In this document: positions 42,821 through 53,098 of the stretch, piece after piece
How positions within the stretch are numbered: position 1 is the stretch's first letter
How the letters are laid out: each line of letters begins with the position of its first letter
DNA from: Sphingomonadales bacterium BRH_c42
GTDB taxonomy: Bacteria; Pseudomonadota; Alphaproteobacteria; Sphingomonadales; Sphingomonadaceae
Direction of reading: 5' to 3'
Length of the DNA: 54,352 bases
Assembly (NCBI GenBank): GCA_001516125.1
Contig: LOEX01000052.1
Span: 1 to 54,352, forward strand
Position numbers and translations under genes: made by a program
The notes under the pieces: model-generated
The model's database searches: none
What the model was told of the DNA's origin: nothing
Seen by the model: only the letters and a program-made list of their open reading frames with translations

Positions 42821-43849
42821 ATGCGTGTTGATTTGTTCGATTTCGACCTGCCGCAGGAATTGATCGCGCTGCGCCCGGCGCAGCCGCGCGATGCTGCGCG
42901 AATGCTGGTGGTTTCGGGCAACGCTCCCATGCGCGACATGCAGGTTAGCGATCTTGCGCAGTGCCTGCGGGCGGGCGACGTGCTAGTTTTCAACGACACC
43001 CGGGTGATCCCGGCGCAGCTTGAGGGGCGGCGGGGAGAGGCGCGGATCGGCGTTACCCTGCACAAACGGGTGGATTTGCGGCGCTGGCAGGCATTTGTCC
43101 GTAATGCCAAGCGGCTGCGCGAAGGCGACCGGATCGATTTTGCCGCGGATGTTTCGGCAATTGCTGAGGAACGCCATGCAGATGGTTCATTTACCCTGCG
43201 TTTTCACGGCGAGGAACCTGTCGAAGTCTTGCTGGGGCGGGCCGGGCGGATGCCATTGCCGCCCTACATCTCGGGCAAGCGTGAAGCCGATGAACGGGAT
43301 CGCCGCGATTACCAGACCATGTTTGCGCGTGAGGATGGCGCTGTGGCCGCGCCCACCGCAGCGCTGCATTTCACGCCCGAATTGCTGGCAACGCTGGCCG
43401 CTGCCGGGATCGGGCATGAAACGCTGACGCTGCATGTAGGCGCGGGGACCTTCCTGCCGGTCAAGGCCGATGATACCGCAGATCACATGATGCACGCCGA
43501 ATGGGGCCGGATCGATACTGCAGCCGCCGCGCGGCTCAATGCGGTGCGGGCCGCGGGCGGACGGATCATCGCTGTGGGCACGACGTCGCTGCGGCTTCTT
43601 GAATCCGCTGCGAATGCGGATGGAATTATCGAGCCGTTCGAGGGTGACACCGCGATTTTCATCACGCCTGGTTATCGCTTCCGCGCGGTTGACGGGCTGA
43701 TGACCAATTTTCACCTACCGCGATCTACCCTGTTCATGCTGGTCAGTGCATTGATGGGGCTTGACCGAATGCGGGGGGTCTATGCCCATGCGATCGATCA
43801 CGGCTATCGCTTCTACTCGTATGGCGATTCGTCGCTCTTGCTGCCTTGA
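42821..43849 (+). CDS. queA: S-adenosylmethionine:tRNA ribosyltransferase-isomerase
   Basis: A 342-residue enzyme that forms epoxyqueuosine on t[22 protein letters not shown] is the QueA N-terminus, [54 protein letters not shown] and [12 protein letters not shown]-type [12 protein letters not shown] segments, then [34 protein letters not shown]. The start at 42821 follows the repeat; the ORF extends upstream through the repeat to 42782, which is not credible. Works with Tgt at 47459-48595. Confidence 0.95.
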   Translation: MRVDLFDFDLPQELIALRPAQPRDAARMLVVSGNAPMRDMQVSDLAQCLRAGDVLVFNDTRVIPAQLEGRRGEARIGVTLHKRVDLRRWQAFVRNAKRLREGDRIDFAADVSAIAEERHADGSFTLRFHGEEPVEVLLGRAGRMPLPPYISGKREADERDRRDYQTMFAREDGAVAAPTAALHFTPELLATLAAAGIGHETLTLHVGAGTFLPVKADDTADHMMHAEWGRIDTAAAARLNAVRAAGGRIIAVGTTSLRLLESAANADGIIEPFEGDTAIFITPGYRFRAVDGLMTNFHLPRSTLFMLVSALMGLDRMRGVYAHAIDHGYRFYSYGDSSLLLP

Positions 43850-43916
43850 GAAAAAATACGTTGTAATTTGCAACTGAAATGCCTAGCTGACCCGGACCAT
43901 TTCTGCGGAGCGCACT

Positions 43917-44861
43917 GTGCACGATCCAATCCTCGAAATTTCCGGGCTGACCAAAGTCTATGCAGGCGGCACCAAGGCGCTGGACAGTGTCGATCTGACC
44001 ATCCGCAAGGGCGAGATCTTCGCGCTGCTTGGCCCCAATGGCGCTGGCAAGACTACACTGATCGGTGCCGTGTGCGGGTTGGTGCGCCCGACCGGTGGCA
44101 CAATCCGCGCCTTTGGCGGGGACATGGCGCAAACCTGGCGCAGTGCGCGGGCGCGGATCGGCCTGGTTCCGCAGGAACTTTCGACCGACATGTTCGAACC
44201 TGTCGAGCGCGCGGTCGCCTATTCGCGCGGGCTGTTCGGCCAACATCGTGACAACGCGCGGGTCGAAGAAATCCTGCGTTCCTTGAGCCTGTGGGACAAG
44301 CGCAAGGCGCAGATTCGTGAACTTTCGGGCGGGATGAAGCGCCGGGTGCTGATCGCCAAGGCGCTGGCGCATGAGCCTGAGCTGCTGTTCCTCGACGAAC
44401 CCACTGCCGGGGTCGATGTCGAGCTGCGCAAGGACATGTGGCGCCTGATTGCCGCCATGCGCGAACGCGGCGTAACCATCATCCTCACCACGCATTACAT
44501 CGATGAGGCCGAAGAGATGGCCGATCGGGTTGGGATCATCAACAATGGCCGCATCCTGATGGTCGATGAAAAGGCGGCGATGATGGCGCGCCTGGGCCGT
44601 ACCGAGGCGCGGATTGCGCTTGCGCAGCCATTGCAGCAGTTGCCAGATGCGATCGCGCATTTCCCGGTCGAGCTGGCCGAAGACGGTCTGACGATCACCT
44701 ATCGCGGCGGCGATGGCACCGGCAAGGGCCGCGCCGAAGTGGCCGGGTTGACCAAGGCACTGGCTGCGGCGGGCATCGATTATTGCGGCATCGATATTCG
44801 CGATTCCTCGCTCGAGGAAATTTTCGTCGGCCTGCTGGGCCAGCAGCGGGAGGCAGCATGA
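43917..44861 (+). CDS. ABC transporter ATP-binding protein (ABC-2 type, YadG-like)
   Basis: A 314-residue ATPase: Walker A GPNGAGKTT, Q-loop GLVPQELSTDMFEPVERAV, signature ELSGGMKRR, Walker B LLFLDEPTAGVDVELR and switch His in LTTHYIDEAEEMADRV. The C-terminal extension of about 80 residues is typical of the NodI/YadG/DrrA group. GTG start. Its stop overlaps the permease start by four bases (ATGA), so the two form one exporter. Substrate unknown; such pairs export antibiotics, polysaccharides or lipids. Confidence 0.9.
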   Translation: MHDPILEISGLTKVYAGGTKALDSVDLTIRKGEIFALLGPNGAGKTTLIGAVCGLVRPTGGTIRAFGGDMAQTWRSARARIGLVPQELSTDMFEPVERAVAYSRGLFGQHRDNARVEEILRSLSLWDKRKAQIRELSGGMKRRVLIAKALAHEPELLFLDEPTAGVDVELRKDMWRLIAAMRERGVTIILTTHYIDEAEEMADRVGIINNGRILMVDEKAAMMARLGRTEARIALAQPLQQLPDAIAHFPVELAEDGLTITYRGGDGTGKGRAEVAGLTKALAAAGIDYCGIDIRDSSLEEIFVGLLGQQREAA

Positions 44862-45628
44862 ACGCGTTCAACCTTCGCGGAACCTGGGCGATTTTCACGC
44901 GCGAGCTGATGCGCGCGTTCCGTACTGCCTTCCAGTCGATCCTCTCGCCGGTGCTCACCACCTCGCTCTATTTCATCGTGTTCGGTTCGGCGATCGGCAG
45001 CCGCATGCCCGCGTTGGGCGGGGTCGATTATGCTGCCTTCATCATTCCCGGCCTGCTGATGCTCACATTGCTGGGCGAGACGACTTCGAACGCCAGTTTC
45101 GGCATCTACATGCCGCGTTTCACCGGCACCATTTACGAGCTGCTGTCGGCGCCCGTGGGCGTTGCCGAAACCCTGATCGGGTTTGTCGGCGCGGCGGCGA
45201 TGAAGAGCCTGATCCTCGCCACGATCATCCTGTTCACGGCCAGCTTCTTCGTCGATTACCATATTGCGCACCCGCTGTTGGCGGTGGGGTTCATCGTGCT
45301 GGTTTCTTCCAGTTTCTCGCTGTTCGGCTTCATTCTGGGCATATGGGCGGACAGTTTCGAGAAGCTGGGGATCATCCCGATGCTGATCCTGATGCCACTG
45401 ACTTTCCTGGGCGGCACATTCTATTCGATCGAGATGCTGCCCCATCCGTGGGACAAGATCGCGATGGCCAATCCGATCGTCTATCTGGTCAACGGGCTGC
45501 GCTGGACATTCTACGGTGCGTCAGACGTGTCGATCGGCACCTCTCTGGGGCTGACGATGGGGTTCCTGGCGATCTGTGTTGCAATCATAGCTTTCATCTT
45601 TCGCACGGGCTGGCGGCTGCGCGAATGA
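44858..45628 (+). CDS. ABC-2 type transporter permease (YadH-like)
   Basis: A 256-residue permease with six predicted membrane helices, including LYFIVFGSAIG, FIIPGLLMLTLLGETTSNASFGIYMPRFTGTIYELLSAPVG (the family motif around the second helix), IILFTASFFVDYH and LTFLGGTFYSIEMLPHPWDKIAMANPIVYLVNGLRW. The start overlaps the ATPase stop. The upstream frame stays open to 44783, but that part reads through the ATPase gene. Confidence 0.9.
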   Translation: MNAFNLRGTWAIFTRELMRAFRTAFQSILSPVLTTSLYFIVFGSAIGSRMPALGGVDYAAFIIPGLLMLTLLGETTSNASFGIYMPRFTGTIYELLSAPVGVAETLIGFVGAAAMKSLILATIILFTASFFVDYHIAHPLLAVGFIVLVSSSFSLFGFILGIWADSFEKLGIIPMLILMPLTFLGGTFYSIEMLPHPWDKIAMANPIVYLVNGLRWTFYGASDVSIGTSLGLTMGFLAICVAIIAFIFRTGWRLRE

Positions 45629-45782
45629 GGTGGATTGCCGCAAGCCCGTGCCAAAATGTCGGCGCGAATCGGCTCGCACCTGGTTTCTGAATGTCCGGTT
45701 CATTGGCGATCAAGGCCGAGCCAGCCATCCATGGTGGTGCCCGTTCTCGGGCAATTGGTTGTAAATAATGAAAGAACCCCCC

Positions 45783-46310
45783 ATGTTGAAATATATGCAA
45801 TACGCCTCCGCCGCCATCGCACTGGCACTTGTTCCGGGTGCCGCCATGGCCCAAAGTTCAGACAATGCGGTTGAGCCTTACGTCGGGGTTTCCGTCGGCT
45901 ACCATGATCTTGGTTCCGGTGTTCCAGGCGACAACGGCGGCATCTATGGCGGTGTGGCCGGCGTGGATGTTCCCGTCAGCGGGCCGATCTTCATCGGCGT
46001 GGAAGGCAATTACCACATCGGCGATGGTGCGATCGACAGCGATTACGGCGTCGCCGGCAGGATCGGCTACAAGATTGGCGACAGGTCGAAAATCTATGTT
46101 CGCGGCGGCTACCAGGAGGTCGATCTCGACCTGGTCAACATCCTGGGCGGTAATCCGCCTCCGGGCGCGGATGACAGCGATGGCGACTATCTGGTCGGCG
46201 TCGGCGGCGATTTCGGATTTGGCGAATCGCCATTCCGCTTCCGTCTCGCCGCAGACACGATCTCGTTCGATTCGACCCGCCTTACCGCTGGCGTGCTGTA
46301 CAGCTTCTGA
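45783..46310 (+). CDS. Outer-membrane beta-barrel protein (OmpA/OmpX-like)
   Basis: A 175-residue exported protein: signal peptide MLKYMQYASAAIALALVPGAAMA, then alternating beta strands with Gly-rich turns (VEPYVGVSVGYHDLGSG, IFIGVEGNYHIGDG, VAGRIGYKIGDRSKIYVRGGYQEVD, FRFRLAADTISFDSTRLTAGVLYSF). It ends in an aromatic residue (Phe), the outer-membrane assembly signal. Eight strands fit the length. ATG at 45783 is preferred to 45768. Role unknown. Followed by a hairpin terminator. Confidence 0.78.
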   Translation: MLKYMQYASAAIALALVPGAAMAQSSDNAVEPYVGVSVGYHDLGSGVPGDNGGIYGGVAGVDVPVSGPIFIGVEGNYHIGDGAIDSDYGVAGRIGYKIGDRSKIYVRGGYQEVDLDLVNILGGNPPPGADDSDGDYLVGVGGDFGFGESPFRFRLAADTISFDSTRLTAGVLYSF

Positions 46311-46346
46311 TCGAAGCAAGGTCATACCTTAGGCTTCAACTTGCGG

Positions 46347-46378
46347 GAGCGGGGCTGACCCAAGGGTTGGCTCCGCTC
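46347..46378 (+). terminator. Terminator-like hairpin after the outer-membrane protein gene
   Basis: A 14-bp stem (with three G-T pairs) folds 46347-46360 onto 46365-46378 around a CAAG loop; outer arms are GAGCGG and CCGCTC. Only TT follows, so it is a weak Rho-independent terminator or a 3'-end stabiliser. Confidence 0.5.
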
Positions 46379-46502
46379 TTGCGAATCGCCCCATCATTCC
46401 AGCGCTTCTCGCGTTCCTTGCAGCCTGGGCGGCAGGTTTCGTATTCATCCCCGCATGGGCTGGCATCTGCGCAGGCGAATCGCTAGAGGCAGACGAAGTG
46501 AC

Positions 46503-47459
46503 ATGAACTGCCGCCACACATCCCTTGCTGTCGCTCTTGTGCTTGCTGCGGGTTGGCCCTCGGTCGCCCTTGCCGGGCTGCCGACCGGCGTTCGCGCGAT
46601 GATCGACGCCGCCATCGCCACGGGCGACAAGGGCAAGATCGACACCGTCCTTGGCCTCGCCCGCGCGACATATCCCGGCGATGGGGCCGAGATCGACGGT
46701 ATCGTGCAGGAATGGAGCCGGATCGAGGCCGAGAAGGCCGCGCAGGCAAAGCAGGCGGAACAGCAAGCCATCCGGTCCGCCAACCTGTTCGAGCGCTGGA
46801 GCGGGAAGGGCGAATTCGGTGCTTTCCAGTCGAGCGGGAACAGCAACAACGTCGGAGTTTCGACCGCACTTGAGCTCAACCGCGGTGGGATCGACTGGAG
46901 CCATCTGTTGCGGGCTCGCGCGGAATTCCAGAAGTCAAATGGCACGACGAGCCGGGAGCAGTATTTCGTTTCCTACGAACCGCGCTACCAAATCAGGGAT
47001 GGCCTGTTTTCCTTCGGCCTCGCACAGTTCGAACGCAATCGCCTGCAAGGGTTTTCCGGACGTTATGCCGTCTCGGGCGGGCTCGGATACAAGGTGCTCG
47101 ACGATTCGGACCTGACGCTTTCGGTCAAGGCCGGTCCGGCGTACCGCGTCACCGATTTCATTACGGGTGAGAGCGAGAGCCGGTTGGCCGGGCTCGCGGG
47201 CGTCGATCTGGACTGGAAGATCGACGAGAGCCTGTCGCTGTCGCAGGACGCCAATATCGTCGCGGAAACCGGCAGTGCCGCGCAGATCATCGTCGATTCG
47301 TCGAATACCAGCATCAACCTTGTTACCGGGCTCGACACAAAGGTCAGCGACCGGCTCAAGACGCGCCTTTCCTATGCCATCGACTACGACAGCAATCCGC
47401 CGGACGGCGCGGTTTCAACGGATACGATGACGCGGTTTTCGCTAGTTTACGATTTCTGA
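46503..47459 (+). CDS. DUF481 family outer-membrane protein
   Basis: A 318-residue exported protein: signal peptide ([18 protein letters not shown], cleavage about 23), a helical/charged region with [16 protein letters not shown] (about 85-105), then a beta-rich DUF481 barrel: [73 protein letters not shown] and a final RFSLVYDF ending in Phe. Family function unknown. Its stop overlaps the tgt start by one base (TGATG), so tgt translation depends on it. Confidence 0.82.
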   Translation: MNCRHTSLAVALVLAAGWPSVALAGLPTGVRAMIDAAIATGDKGKIDTVLGLARATYPGDGAEIDGIVQEWSRIEAEKAAQAKQAEQQAIRSANLFERWSGKGEFGAFQSSGNSNNVGVSTALELNRGGIDWSHLLRARAEFQKSNGTTSREQYFVSYEPRYQIRDGLFSFGLAQFERNRLQGFSGRYAVSGGLGYKVLDDSDLTLSVKAGPAYRVTDFITGESESRLAGLAGVDLDWKIDESLSLSQDANIVAETGSAAQIIVDSSNTSINLVTGLDTKVSDRLKTRLSYAIDYDSNPPDGAVSTDTMTRFSLVYDF

Positions 47460-48595
47460 TGTCAGCCTCCCGGTTCAAATTTTCGGTGCAGGCCACTGAC
47501 GGCAAGGCGCGCACCGGGCGCATTTCGATGCTGCGCGGCGAAATCCGCACGCCCGCGTTCATGCCGGTGGGGACTGCGGCAACGGTCAAGGCAATGAAGC
47601 CCGAGGCCGTGCGCGCGACCGGCGCCGACATCATCCTGGGCAATACCTATCACCTGATGCTGCGGCCCGGTGCCGAGCGCGTGGCACGGCTGGGCGGGCT
47701 GCACAGCTTCATGAACTGGCCGCGCCCGATCCTGACCGACAGCGGCGGCTACCAGGTGATGAGCCTGTCCGACTTGCGTAAACTGACCGAGGAAGGCGTG
47801 GAGTTCCGCAGCCATCTGGATGGCTCGAAGCACATGCTCACGCCCGAACGATCGATGGAAATCCAGCGCCTGCTCGGCTCCGACATCGTCATGGCGTTCG
47901 ACGAGTGCCCGCGCGCCGATCAGCCGCGCGACGAGATCGCCCGATCGATGGAATTGTCGATGCGCTGGGCGCAGCGTAGCCGCGCGGGTTTCGACGCGGG
48001 TGAGGAATACGCTTCGCGCGCCGCGCTGTTCGGCATCCAGCAGGGCGGGCTGGACGAGGATTTGCGGCGAACCAGTGCGCAGAAGCTCGGCGACATCGGC
48101 TTTGACGGCTATGCCGTGGGCGGACTTGCCGTGGGCGAGGGGCAGGAGGCGATGTTCGCCGCGCTCGATTTTGCGCCCGCCATGCTGCCCGCCGACAAGC
48201 CGCGTTACCTGATGGGCGTTGGCAAGCCTGACGATCTTGTCGGCGCGGTCGAGCGCGGCATTGACATGTTCGACTGCGTACTACCCACCCGTTCGGGCCG
48301 AAATGGTCAGGCTTTCACCTGGGCGGGGCCGCTCAACCTCAGGAATGCCCATCACGCAGAGGAGGCAGGGCCGCTATGCCCGCGCTGCACCTGCCCGACC
48401 TGCGCGAGCTACAGTCGGGCCTATCTGCACCACCTGGTCAGGTCGGGCGAGATTCTGGGTGCGATGCTGCTGACCGAACACAATCTGTCGTTCTATCAGC
48501 AGTTGATGCAGGCAATGCGCGACGCGATCGGGGAGGGGCGCCTTGCCGCTTTTGCCACCGATTTCCGGCGCGATTATTTCAGAGGGCGCGGTTGA
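47459..48595 (+). CDS. tgt: tRNA-guanine transglycosylase (queuine tRNA-ribosyltransferase)
   Basis: A 378-residue TIM-barrel enzyme that exchanges G34 for preQ1 in GUN tRNAs. [32 protein letters not shown] at the start; active-site Asp in [19 protein letters not shown] and [36 protein letters not shown] with the catalytic Asp; zinc site CPRCTCPTC...H with [26 protein letters not shown]. Normal length. The one-base overlap with the DUF481 gene places it in the same transcript. Confidence 0.97.
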   Translation: MSASRFKFSVQATDGKARTGRISMLRGEIRTPAFMPVGTAATVKAMKPEAVRATGADIILGNTYHLMLRPGAERVARLGGLHSFMNWPRPILTDSGGYQVMSLSDLRKLTEEGVEFRSHLDGSKHMLTPERSMEIQRLLGSDIVMAFDECPRADQPRDEIARSMELSMRWAQRSRAGFDAGEEYASRAALFGIQQGGLDEDLRRTSAQKLGDIGFDGYAVGGLAVGEGQEAMFAALDFAPAMLPADKPRYLMGVGKPDDLVGAVERGIDMFDCVLPTRSGRNGQAFTWAGPLNLRNAHHAEEAGPLCPRCTCPTCASYSRAYLHHLVRSGEILGAMLLTEHNLSFYQQLMQAMRDAIGEGRLAAFATDFRRDYFRGRG

Positions 48596-48624
48596 CGGCA
48601 CGATCGCCTCAGGACTGCACCAGC

Positions 48625-48897
48625 ATGGCTGAAGTGCGTGAGGGAGTGGACGCGCTCGACCGTGAACTGGTCGCGCTGCTCGAGCGGCGCTTCGGCTATA
48701 TGCGCGCTGCGGCGGGGATCAAGGACAGCCGCGATGCCGTGCGCGACGAGGCACGCAAGGCATCCGTCATCGCTGCCGCGCGGGCACATGCGCAGGCGCG
48801 AAGCCTGCCCGATGCGGTGATCGCGGATATCTGGGAACGCCTCGTCGAAGGCTCGATCGCGTTCGAACTGGACGAGTGGGACCGGCTTCACGCTTGA
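48625..48897 (+). CDS. Chorismate mutase (AroQ class)
   Basis: A 90-residue all-helical domain matching AroQ chorismate mutase: VREGVDALDRELVALLERRFGYMRAAAGIKDSRDAVRDEARKASVIAAARAHA and LPDAVIADIWERLVEGSIAFELDEWDRL. The D-R-E-L-V-A-L-L-x-R-R segment and the K in AGIKD correspond to the active-site residues. Starts 29 bases after the tgt stop. It makes prephenate, or is an isochorismate-pyruvate lyase relative; the chorismate mutase role is the simpler call. ATG at 48625 was preferred to TTG at 48592. Confidence 0.83.
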   Translation: MAEVREGVDALDRELVALLERRFGYMRAAAGIKDSRDAVRDEARKASVIAAARAHAQARSLPDAVIADIWERLVEGSIAFELDEWDRLHA

Positions 48898-48909
48898 TCG
48901 TGCGCAATG

Positions 48910-48935
48910 AAAAGGGCGGCCCCGAAGGACCGCCC
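48910..48935 (-). terminator. Rho-independent terminator of rpsD
   Basis: On the minus strand GGGCGGTCC-TTCG-GGGCCGCCC forms a 9-bp stem (one G-T pair) on a TTCG loop, followed by TTTT (48913-48910). It begins 25 bases after the rpsD stop. It also lies after the chorismate mutase stop, so it may serve the convergent gene too, though with a shorter T-run on that side. Confidence 0.88.
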
Positions 48936-48960
48936 CTTGAATGACGCAATCGCGGAAAAA

Positions 48961-49575
48961 TCAGCGCGAGTAGAACTCGACCACCAGGTTCGGTTCCATG
49001 GTGACGGGGTAGGGCACCTCGTCGAGCTTGGGCACGCGCGTGAAGGTCACCTTTTCATTGCCATCGGTCGCGACGTAATCGGGAATGTCGCGCTCGGGCA
49101 GGCTCTGCGCTTCGATCACCAGCGCCATTTCCTTGGCCTTCTTGCCCAGGCTGATGACATCGCCGACATCGATGCGGCGCGAGGCGATGTTGCACTTCAC
49201 GCCGTTCACATAGATGTGGCCGTGGCTGACAATCTGGCGTGCGGAGAAAACCGTGGGTGCGAACTTGGCCCGATAGACCACCATGTCGAGACGGCGCTCG
49301 AGCAGGCCAATCAGGTTCTGGCCTGTATCGCCCTTCATCCGGTCAGCTTCCTGATAGGTGCGCTTGAACTGCTTTTCAGTCACATCGCCATAGTAGCCCT
49401 TGAGCTTCTGCTTGGCGCGCAGCTGAATGCCGAAATCGCTGACCTTGCTCTTGCGGCGCTGGCCGTGCTGGCCGGGGCCATAGGAACGCTTGTTGACCGG
49501 AGAATTGGGCCGACCCCAGATGTTCTCGCCCATCCGGCGGTCGAGTTTGTACTTGGCGCTGTTGCGCTTCGACAT
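48961..49575 (-). CDS. rpsD: 30S ribosomal protein S4
   Basis: A 204-residue S4, normal length. [69 protein letters not shown] is the N-terminal part and [47 protein letters not shown] the S4 RNA-binding domain. It nucleates 16S rRNA folding and represses its own mRNA in several bacteria. Single gene; AGGAAG precedes the ATG. Confidence 0.97.
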   Translation of the reverse strand: MSKRNSAKYKLDRRMGENIWGRPNSPVNKRSYGPGQHGQRRKSKVSDFGIQLRAKQKLKGYYGDVTEKQFKRTYQEADRMKGDTGQNLIGLLERRLDMVVYRAKFAPTVFSARQIVSHGHIYVNGVKCNIASRRIDVGDVISLGKKAKEMALVIEAQSLPERDIPDYVATDGNEKVTFTRVPKLDEVPYPVTMEPNLVVEFYSR

Positions 49576-49636
49576 AAGTCGCTTCCTTCAATCTGCTGGA
49601 CCGCCCCAATGGCAGCCATTCAACCCGGCATCGCAC

Positions 49637-49660
49637 CGCAGGAGCAATCATTCTCCTGCG
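49637..49660 (-). promoter_or_regulatory. Hairpin in the rpsD leader
   Basis: CGCAGGAG and CTCCTGCG form a perfect 8-bp stem with an 8-base loop, 62-85 bases before the rpsD start. It is in the 154-base gap after trmJ. It may be a trmJ transcript end or part of an S4 feedback element; no T-run follows, and I cannot tell which. Confidence 0.4.
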
Positions 49661-49729
49661 CGGCCACCGCTTCACCGGGATACGGGGCCAATTCGCGAAG
49701 TGGCGCCCATAGCAGCCCGGTCGGGGAAA

Positions 49730-50455
49730 TCAAGCCTTGCGATCACGCCTGCTGAGCGTTGTCAGCACACCGCGCAGCGTGCGCACCTGGAGATGGTTCC
49801 AGCCCGGGTGGGTCAGCACATTGCGTAAGGTTGTGCGTGTCGCCTCTGCGCGGCCTTCAGGCAGGAAATAACCCTTGGGCTCGAGCATCGCCTCGAGTTG
49901 GGCGATCAGGCCATCGAGTTCGGCCTGCGGGGCAGGCGGCAGCAAATCTTCCTGCGTGGGCTGCGCCAGCCCCCTATGCCTTGACCATTCATAAGCCACC
50001 AGCACGACGGCCTGCGCCAGATTGAGCGAGGCGAAGTCTGGGTTGACCGGCACGGTCAGGATGGTGCGGGCCAGCGCCACATCGCTGCTTTCGAGGCCAG
50101 ACCGTTCAGGCCCGAACAACACAGCGCTTCTGCCGGGGCTGGTCCGGATCGCCTGCGCGGCCTCGTCCGGTCCGACGACCGGTTTGGTCATTCCGCGCTT
50201 GCGCACGGTGGCGGCATAGATATGCGAACAGTCGGCCACCGCCTCGGCAGTCGTTTCAAACACCTTCGCCTGATTGAGCACTTCGTCGGCCCCTGCCGCG
50301 GCGGGTCCGGCGGATGGATTGGGCCAGCCATCGCGCGGGGCGACCAATCGCATCTCGGTGAGCCCGAAATTGAGCATGGCGCGCGCTGCCTTGCCGATAT
50401 TCTCGCCCAATTGCGGGCGGACCAGTACAATGACCGGCTTGTCAACTTGCGCCAT
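49730..50455 (-). CDS. trmJ: tRNA (Cm32/Um32) 2'-O-methyltransferase TrmJ (SPOUT family)
   Basis: A 241-residue SPOUT methyltransferase. [36 protein letters not shown] is the N-terminal motif 1, [20 protein letters not shown] motif 2 and [23 protein letters not shown] motif 3 of the SAM-binding knot. The C-terminal helical extension (about 165-241) is TrmJ-type. It methylates the 2'-OH of position 32 in tRNA. The start overlaps the nrdR stop by 14 bases. Confidence 0.93.
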   Translation of the reverse strand: MAQVDKPVIVLVRPQLGENIGKAARAMLNFGLTEMRLVAPRDGWPNPSAGPAAAGADEVLNQAKVFETTAEAVADCSHIYAATVRKRGMTKPVVGPDEAAQAIRTSPGRSAVLFGPERSGLESSDVALARTILTVPVNPDFASLNLAQAVVLVAYEWSRHRGLAQPTQEDLLPPAPQAELDGLIAQLEAMLEPKGYFLPEGRAEATRTTLRNVLTHPGWNHLQVRTLRGVLTTLSRRDRKA

Positions 50456-50912
50456 CTTGCGCCGCTTCCTGCACGGTGCTGGCGAACTCCTCGAAATCGC
50501 GCGCTTCGCCGAAATCGCGATAGACCGACGCGAAACGTATATAGGCGACGCTGTCGATCTGGCGCAGGCCGTCCATCACCATCTCGCCGATGCGCGATGA
50601 GGTGACTTCGCTGTCGCCAGCGGTTTCGACCTGCCGCTGGATGCCCGAGACAAGTTGATCGAGCCGTTCCTGCTCTATCCCGCGCTTGCGGCATGCCAGC
50701 GCGACCGACTGTTCGAGCTTTCCGCGGTCGAACGCCTCACGCCGGTCGCCGCTCTTCAGGACGGTGACGTCGCGCAGCTGGACGCGCTCGAAAGTGGTGA
50801 AGCGTGCGCCGCAGCTCGAACACTGGCGTCTGCGCCGGATCGAGGAATTGTCCTCGGTCGGGCGGCTGTCCTTTACCTGGCTGTCATCATGGGCGCAGAA
50901 GGGGCAGCGCAT
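50442..50912 (-). CDS. nrdR: Transcriptional repressor NrdR
   Basis: A 156-residue regulator of ribonucleotide reductase genes. Zinc ribbon [43 protein letters not shown] (four Cys), then the ATP-cone domain [29 protein letters not shown]...[25 protein letters not shown]. It responds to dATP/ATP. glyA, a small membrane protein, nrdR and trmJ follow in one orientation, a common glyA-nrdR linkage. Confidence 0.96.
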   Translation of the reverse strand: MRCPFCAHDDSQVKDSRPTEDNSSIRRRRQCSSCGARFTTFERVQLRDVTVLKSGDRREAFDRGKLEQSVALACRKRGIEQERLDQLVSGIQRQVETAGDSEVTSSRIGEMVMDGLRQIDSVAYIRFASVYRDFGEARDFEEFASTVQEAAQDGAS

Positions 50913-50921
50913 CCGGGGCCC

Positions 50922-51155
50922 TTATGGTCGCACGCGCTTGTAGAGCATGATTCCAGCCCCGGCGACGCCGCCGATGATCGGGCCGACGACTGGCAGAATC
51001 CACCCGGCCAGCGCGCCGACAGCGGCACCCGCCAGCACCGGTTTGGTCGATGGATGCTTCATGCCCTGCGTTGCCATTGCCTTTATCTCGGCGGTCGCAT
51101 CGGGAATCAACTGATGGTCCTGGTGGCGGGGTTCGTTTGGATCGTCTGCAGACAT
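50922..51155 (-). CDS. Small glycine-zipper membrane protein
   Basis: A 77-residue protein with a charged N-terminus (MSADDPNEPRHQDHQLIPDATAEIKAMA) and a hydrophobic C-terminal segment VLAGAAVGALAGWILPVVGPIIGGVAGAGIMLYK, rich in the small-xxx-small pattern of glycine-zipper helices. Fifteen bases after glyA and nine before nrdR, so it is transcribed with them. Not recognised; the codon usage and position are consistent with a real gene. Confidence 0.72.
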   Translation of the reverse strand: MSADDPNEPRHQDHQLIPDATAEIKAMATQGMKHPSTKPVLAGAAVGALAGWILPVVGPIIGGVAGAGIMLYKRVRP

Positions 51156-51170
51156 GGCCTCAATCCTTGT

Positions 51171-52478
51171 TCAGTTCGGATAGACGGGAAAGGCGGAGCA
51201 CAGCTCGCTCACGCGGGTGCGCACTCTTTCCTCGATCTGAGCATCGCCCTCCGGCCCGTTCTTGGCAAGCCCGCTGACCACTTCGGCGATCAATTCCCCG
51301 ATCGTGCGGAATTCTTCCGTTCCGAACCCTCGCGTGGTGCCCGCCGGTGTGCCGAGGCGGATGCCGCTGGTAACGAACGGGCTGCGAGTATCGAAGGGAA
51401 TGCCGTTCTTGTTGCAGGTGAGCCACGCCCGGTCGAGCCCGGTCTCGGCCGCTTTGCCGGTCACATCCTTGGCCGACAAATCGACCAGCATGCAATGGTT
51501 GTCGGTCCCGCCTGAAACGATCCTAAGGCCGTTTTGCTCGAGGCTGGCGGCGAGCGCCCTGGCATTGGCGACCACCGCATGGGCATAGGTGCTGAAATCG
51601 GGGCGCAACGCCTCGCCAAAGGCGACCGCCTTGGCCGCGATCACGTGCATCAGCGGGCCGCCTTGCAGGCCGGGGAAAACCGCCATGTTGAGCGGCTTGG
51701 TCAATTCATCGTCGTTCCACAGGATCACACCCGAACGCGGACCGCGAAGGCTCTTGTGCGTGGTGGTGGTGACGACATGGGCGTGCGGGAAGGGTGATGG
51801 GTGTGCGCCGCCAGCGACCAGCCCCGCGATGTGGCTCATATCCACCATCAGCGTGGCGCCCACTTCGTCGGCAATGGCTCGGAAGCCTGCGAAATCCCAT
51901 ATGCGCGAATAGGCGGTGCCGCCCGCGATGATGATCTTCGGCTTGTGCTCGCGCGCAGTGGCGGCGACCGCGTCCATGTCGATCAACTCGTCGTCACGGC
52001 GCACACCGTAGGCCACAGGCTTGAACCACTTGCCGCTCATGTTGACCGGCGAACCATGCGTCAGGTGCCCGCCCGAATTGAGATCGAGCCCCATGAACGT
52101 GTCGCCAGGGTTCATCAGCGCAAGGAACACCGCCTGGTTCATCTGGCTGCCGCTGTTGGGTTGGACATTGGCAAAACTGCACCCGAACAATGTCTTGACA
52201 CGCTCAATTGCCAGCGTTTCGACCACATCTGCATAATGGCAACCGCCGTAATAGCGTTTGCCCGGATAGCCTTCTGCATACTTGTTGGTGAACACGCTGC
52301 CGGTCGCCTCGAGCACCGCCTTGGAGGCGATGTTTTCCGAGGCGATCAGCTCGATCTTGTCCTGCTGGCGCTTCAGTTCGCCGCCGATCGCCGCTGCAAC
52401 TTCGGGATCGGCGGATGCCAGATCGTCGTTCCAGAAACGGTGCATTGAAGGCGGTGCGGAAACGGATGCGGTGCTCAT
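51171..52478 (-). CDS. glyA: Serine hydroxymethyltransferase
   Basis: A 435-residue PLP enzyme that makes glycine and methylene-tetrahydrofolate. [120 protein letters not shown] (PLP-lysine in THKSLRG) and [15 protein letters not shown] are invariant regions. The start at 52478 begins the natural N-terminus; the longer frame reads into rpiB. It follows rpiB with 13 bases between, a widespread order in alphaproteobacteria. Confidence 0.97.
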   Translation of the reverse strand: MSTASVSAPPSMHRFWNDDLASADPEVAAAIGGELKRQQDKIELIASENIASKAVLEATGSVFTNKYAEGYPGKRYYGGCHYADVVETLAIERVKTLFGCSFANVQPNSGSQMNQAVFLALMNPGDTFMGLDLNSGGHLTHGSPVNMSGKWFKPVAYGVRRDDELIDMDAVAATAREHKPKIIIAGGTAYSRIWDFAGFRAIADEVGATLMVDMSHIAGLVAGGAHPSPFPHAHVVTTTTHKSLRGPRSGVILWNDDELTKPLNMAVFPGLQGGPLMHVIAAKAVAFGEALRPDFSTYAHAVVANARALAASLEQNGLRIVSGGTDNHCMLVDLSAKDVTGKAAETGLDRAWLTCNKNGIPFDTRSPFVTSGIRLGTPAGTTRGFGTEEFRTIGELIAEVVSGLAKNGPEGDAQIEERVRTRVSELCSAFPVYPN

Positions 52479-52491
52479 CGTTCGGGGGTAC

Positions 52492-52929
52492 TCAGCAATT
52501 GGGGTTGGAAAGCTTGTCGACCCGGCGCTGGTGCCGGCCTTCGAGGAATTCGGTCGAGATGAAGGCGTCGAGGCAGGCAATCGCCATTTCGGTGCCGATC
52601 AGCCGTGAACCGAGCGCGATGACGTTGGCATCGTTGTGTGAACGGGCGAGATGGGCTGACAGCGGCTCCGATACCTGCGCGCAGCGCACCGCAGGATTGC
52701 GGTTGCAGGCGATGGCAATGCCGATCCCGCTGCCGCACAATGCCACGCCGCGCTCCGCCGTGCCATCTGCGATGACGCTGGCGAGTTTGTATCCATAGTC
52801 GGGATAATCGACGCTGTCGGCAGTATCGGGGCCGAGGTCGGCAACTTCGTGACCTTGCTCGATCAGCCACTCGCGCAGCTCGGCCTTGAGATCGACGGCA
52901 GCATGATCTGAGGCGATGGCAATACGCAT
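52492..52929 (-). CDS. rpiB: Ribose 5-phosphate isomerase B
   Basis: A 145-residue RpiB/LacAB-family isomerase: [100 protein letters not shown]. The active-site Cys occurs in LCGSGIGI and the His in SDHAA. It interconverts ribose 5-phosphate and ribulose 5-phosphate, the sugar released by AMP nucleosidase. First gene of rpiB-glyA-nrdR-trmJ. ATG at 52929. Confidence 0.94.
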   Translation of the reverse strand: MRIAIASDHAAVDLKAELREWLIEQGHEVADLGPDTADSVDYPDYGYKLASVIADGTAERGVALCGSGIGIAIACNRNPAVRCAQVSEPLSAHLARSHNDANVIALGSRLIGTEMAIACLDAFISTEFLEGRHQRRVDKLSNPNC

Positions 52930-53098
52930 GGTCAAGTCCACTTGAGGGCGGGAATCGGCGGTCTGGCGCTACATAGTGCGTCATGCCGGGGGAAACCACC
53001 GCCAATGCCCGCATTTCCCCGCGTGAGTGGAATTAGCGTTCGCGATGCCGCGAAATGGTGTGTAGCGTTACTGGCAAAATCAAGGCGGAGGGGCGGAA

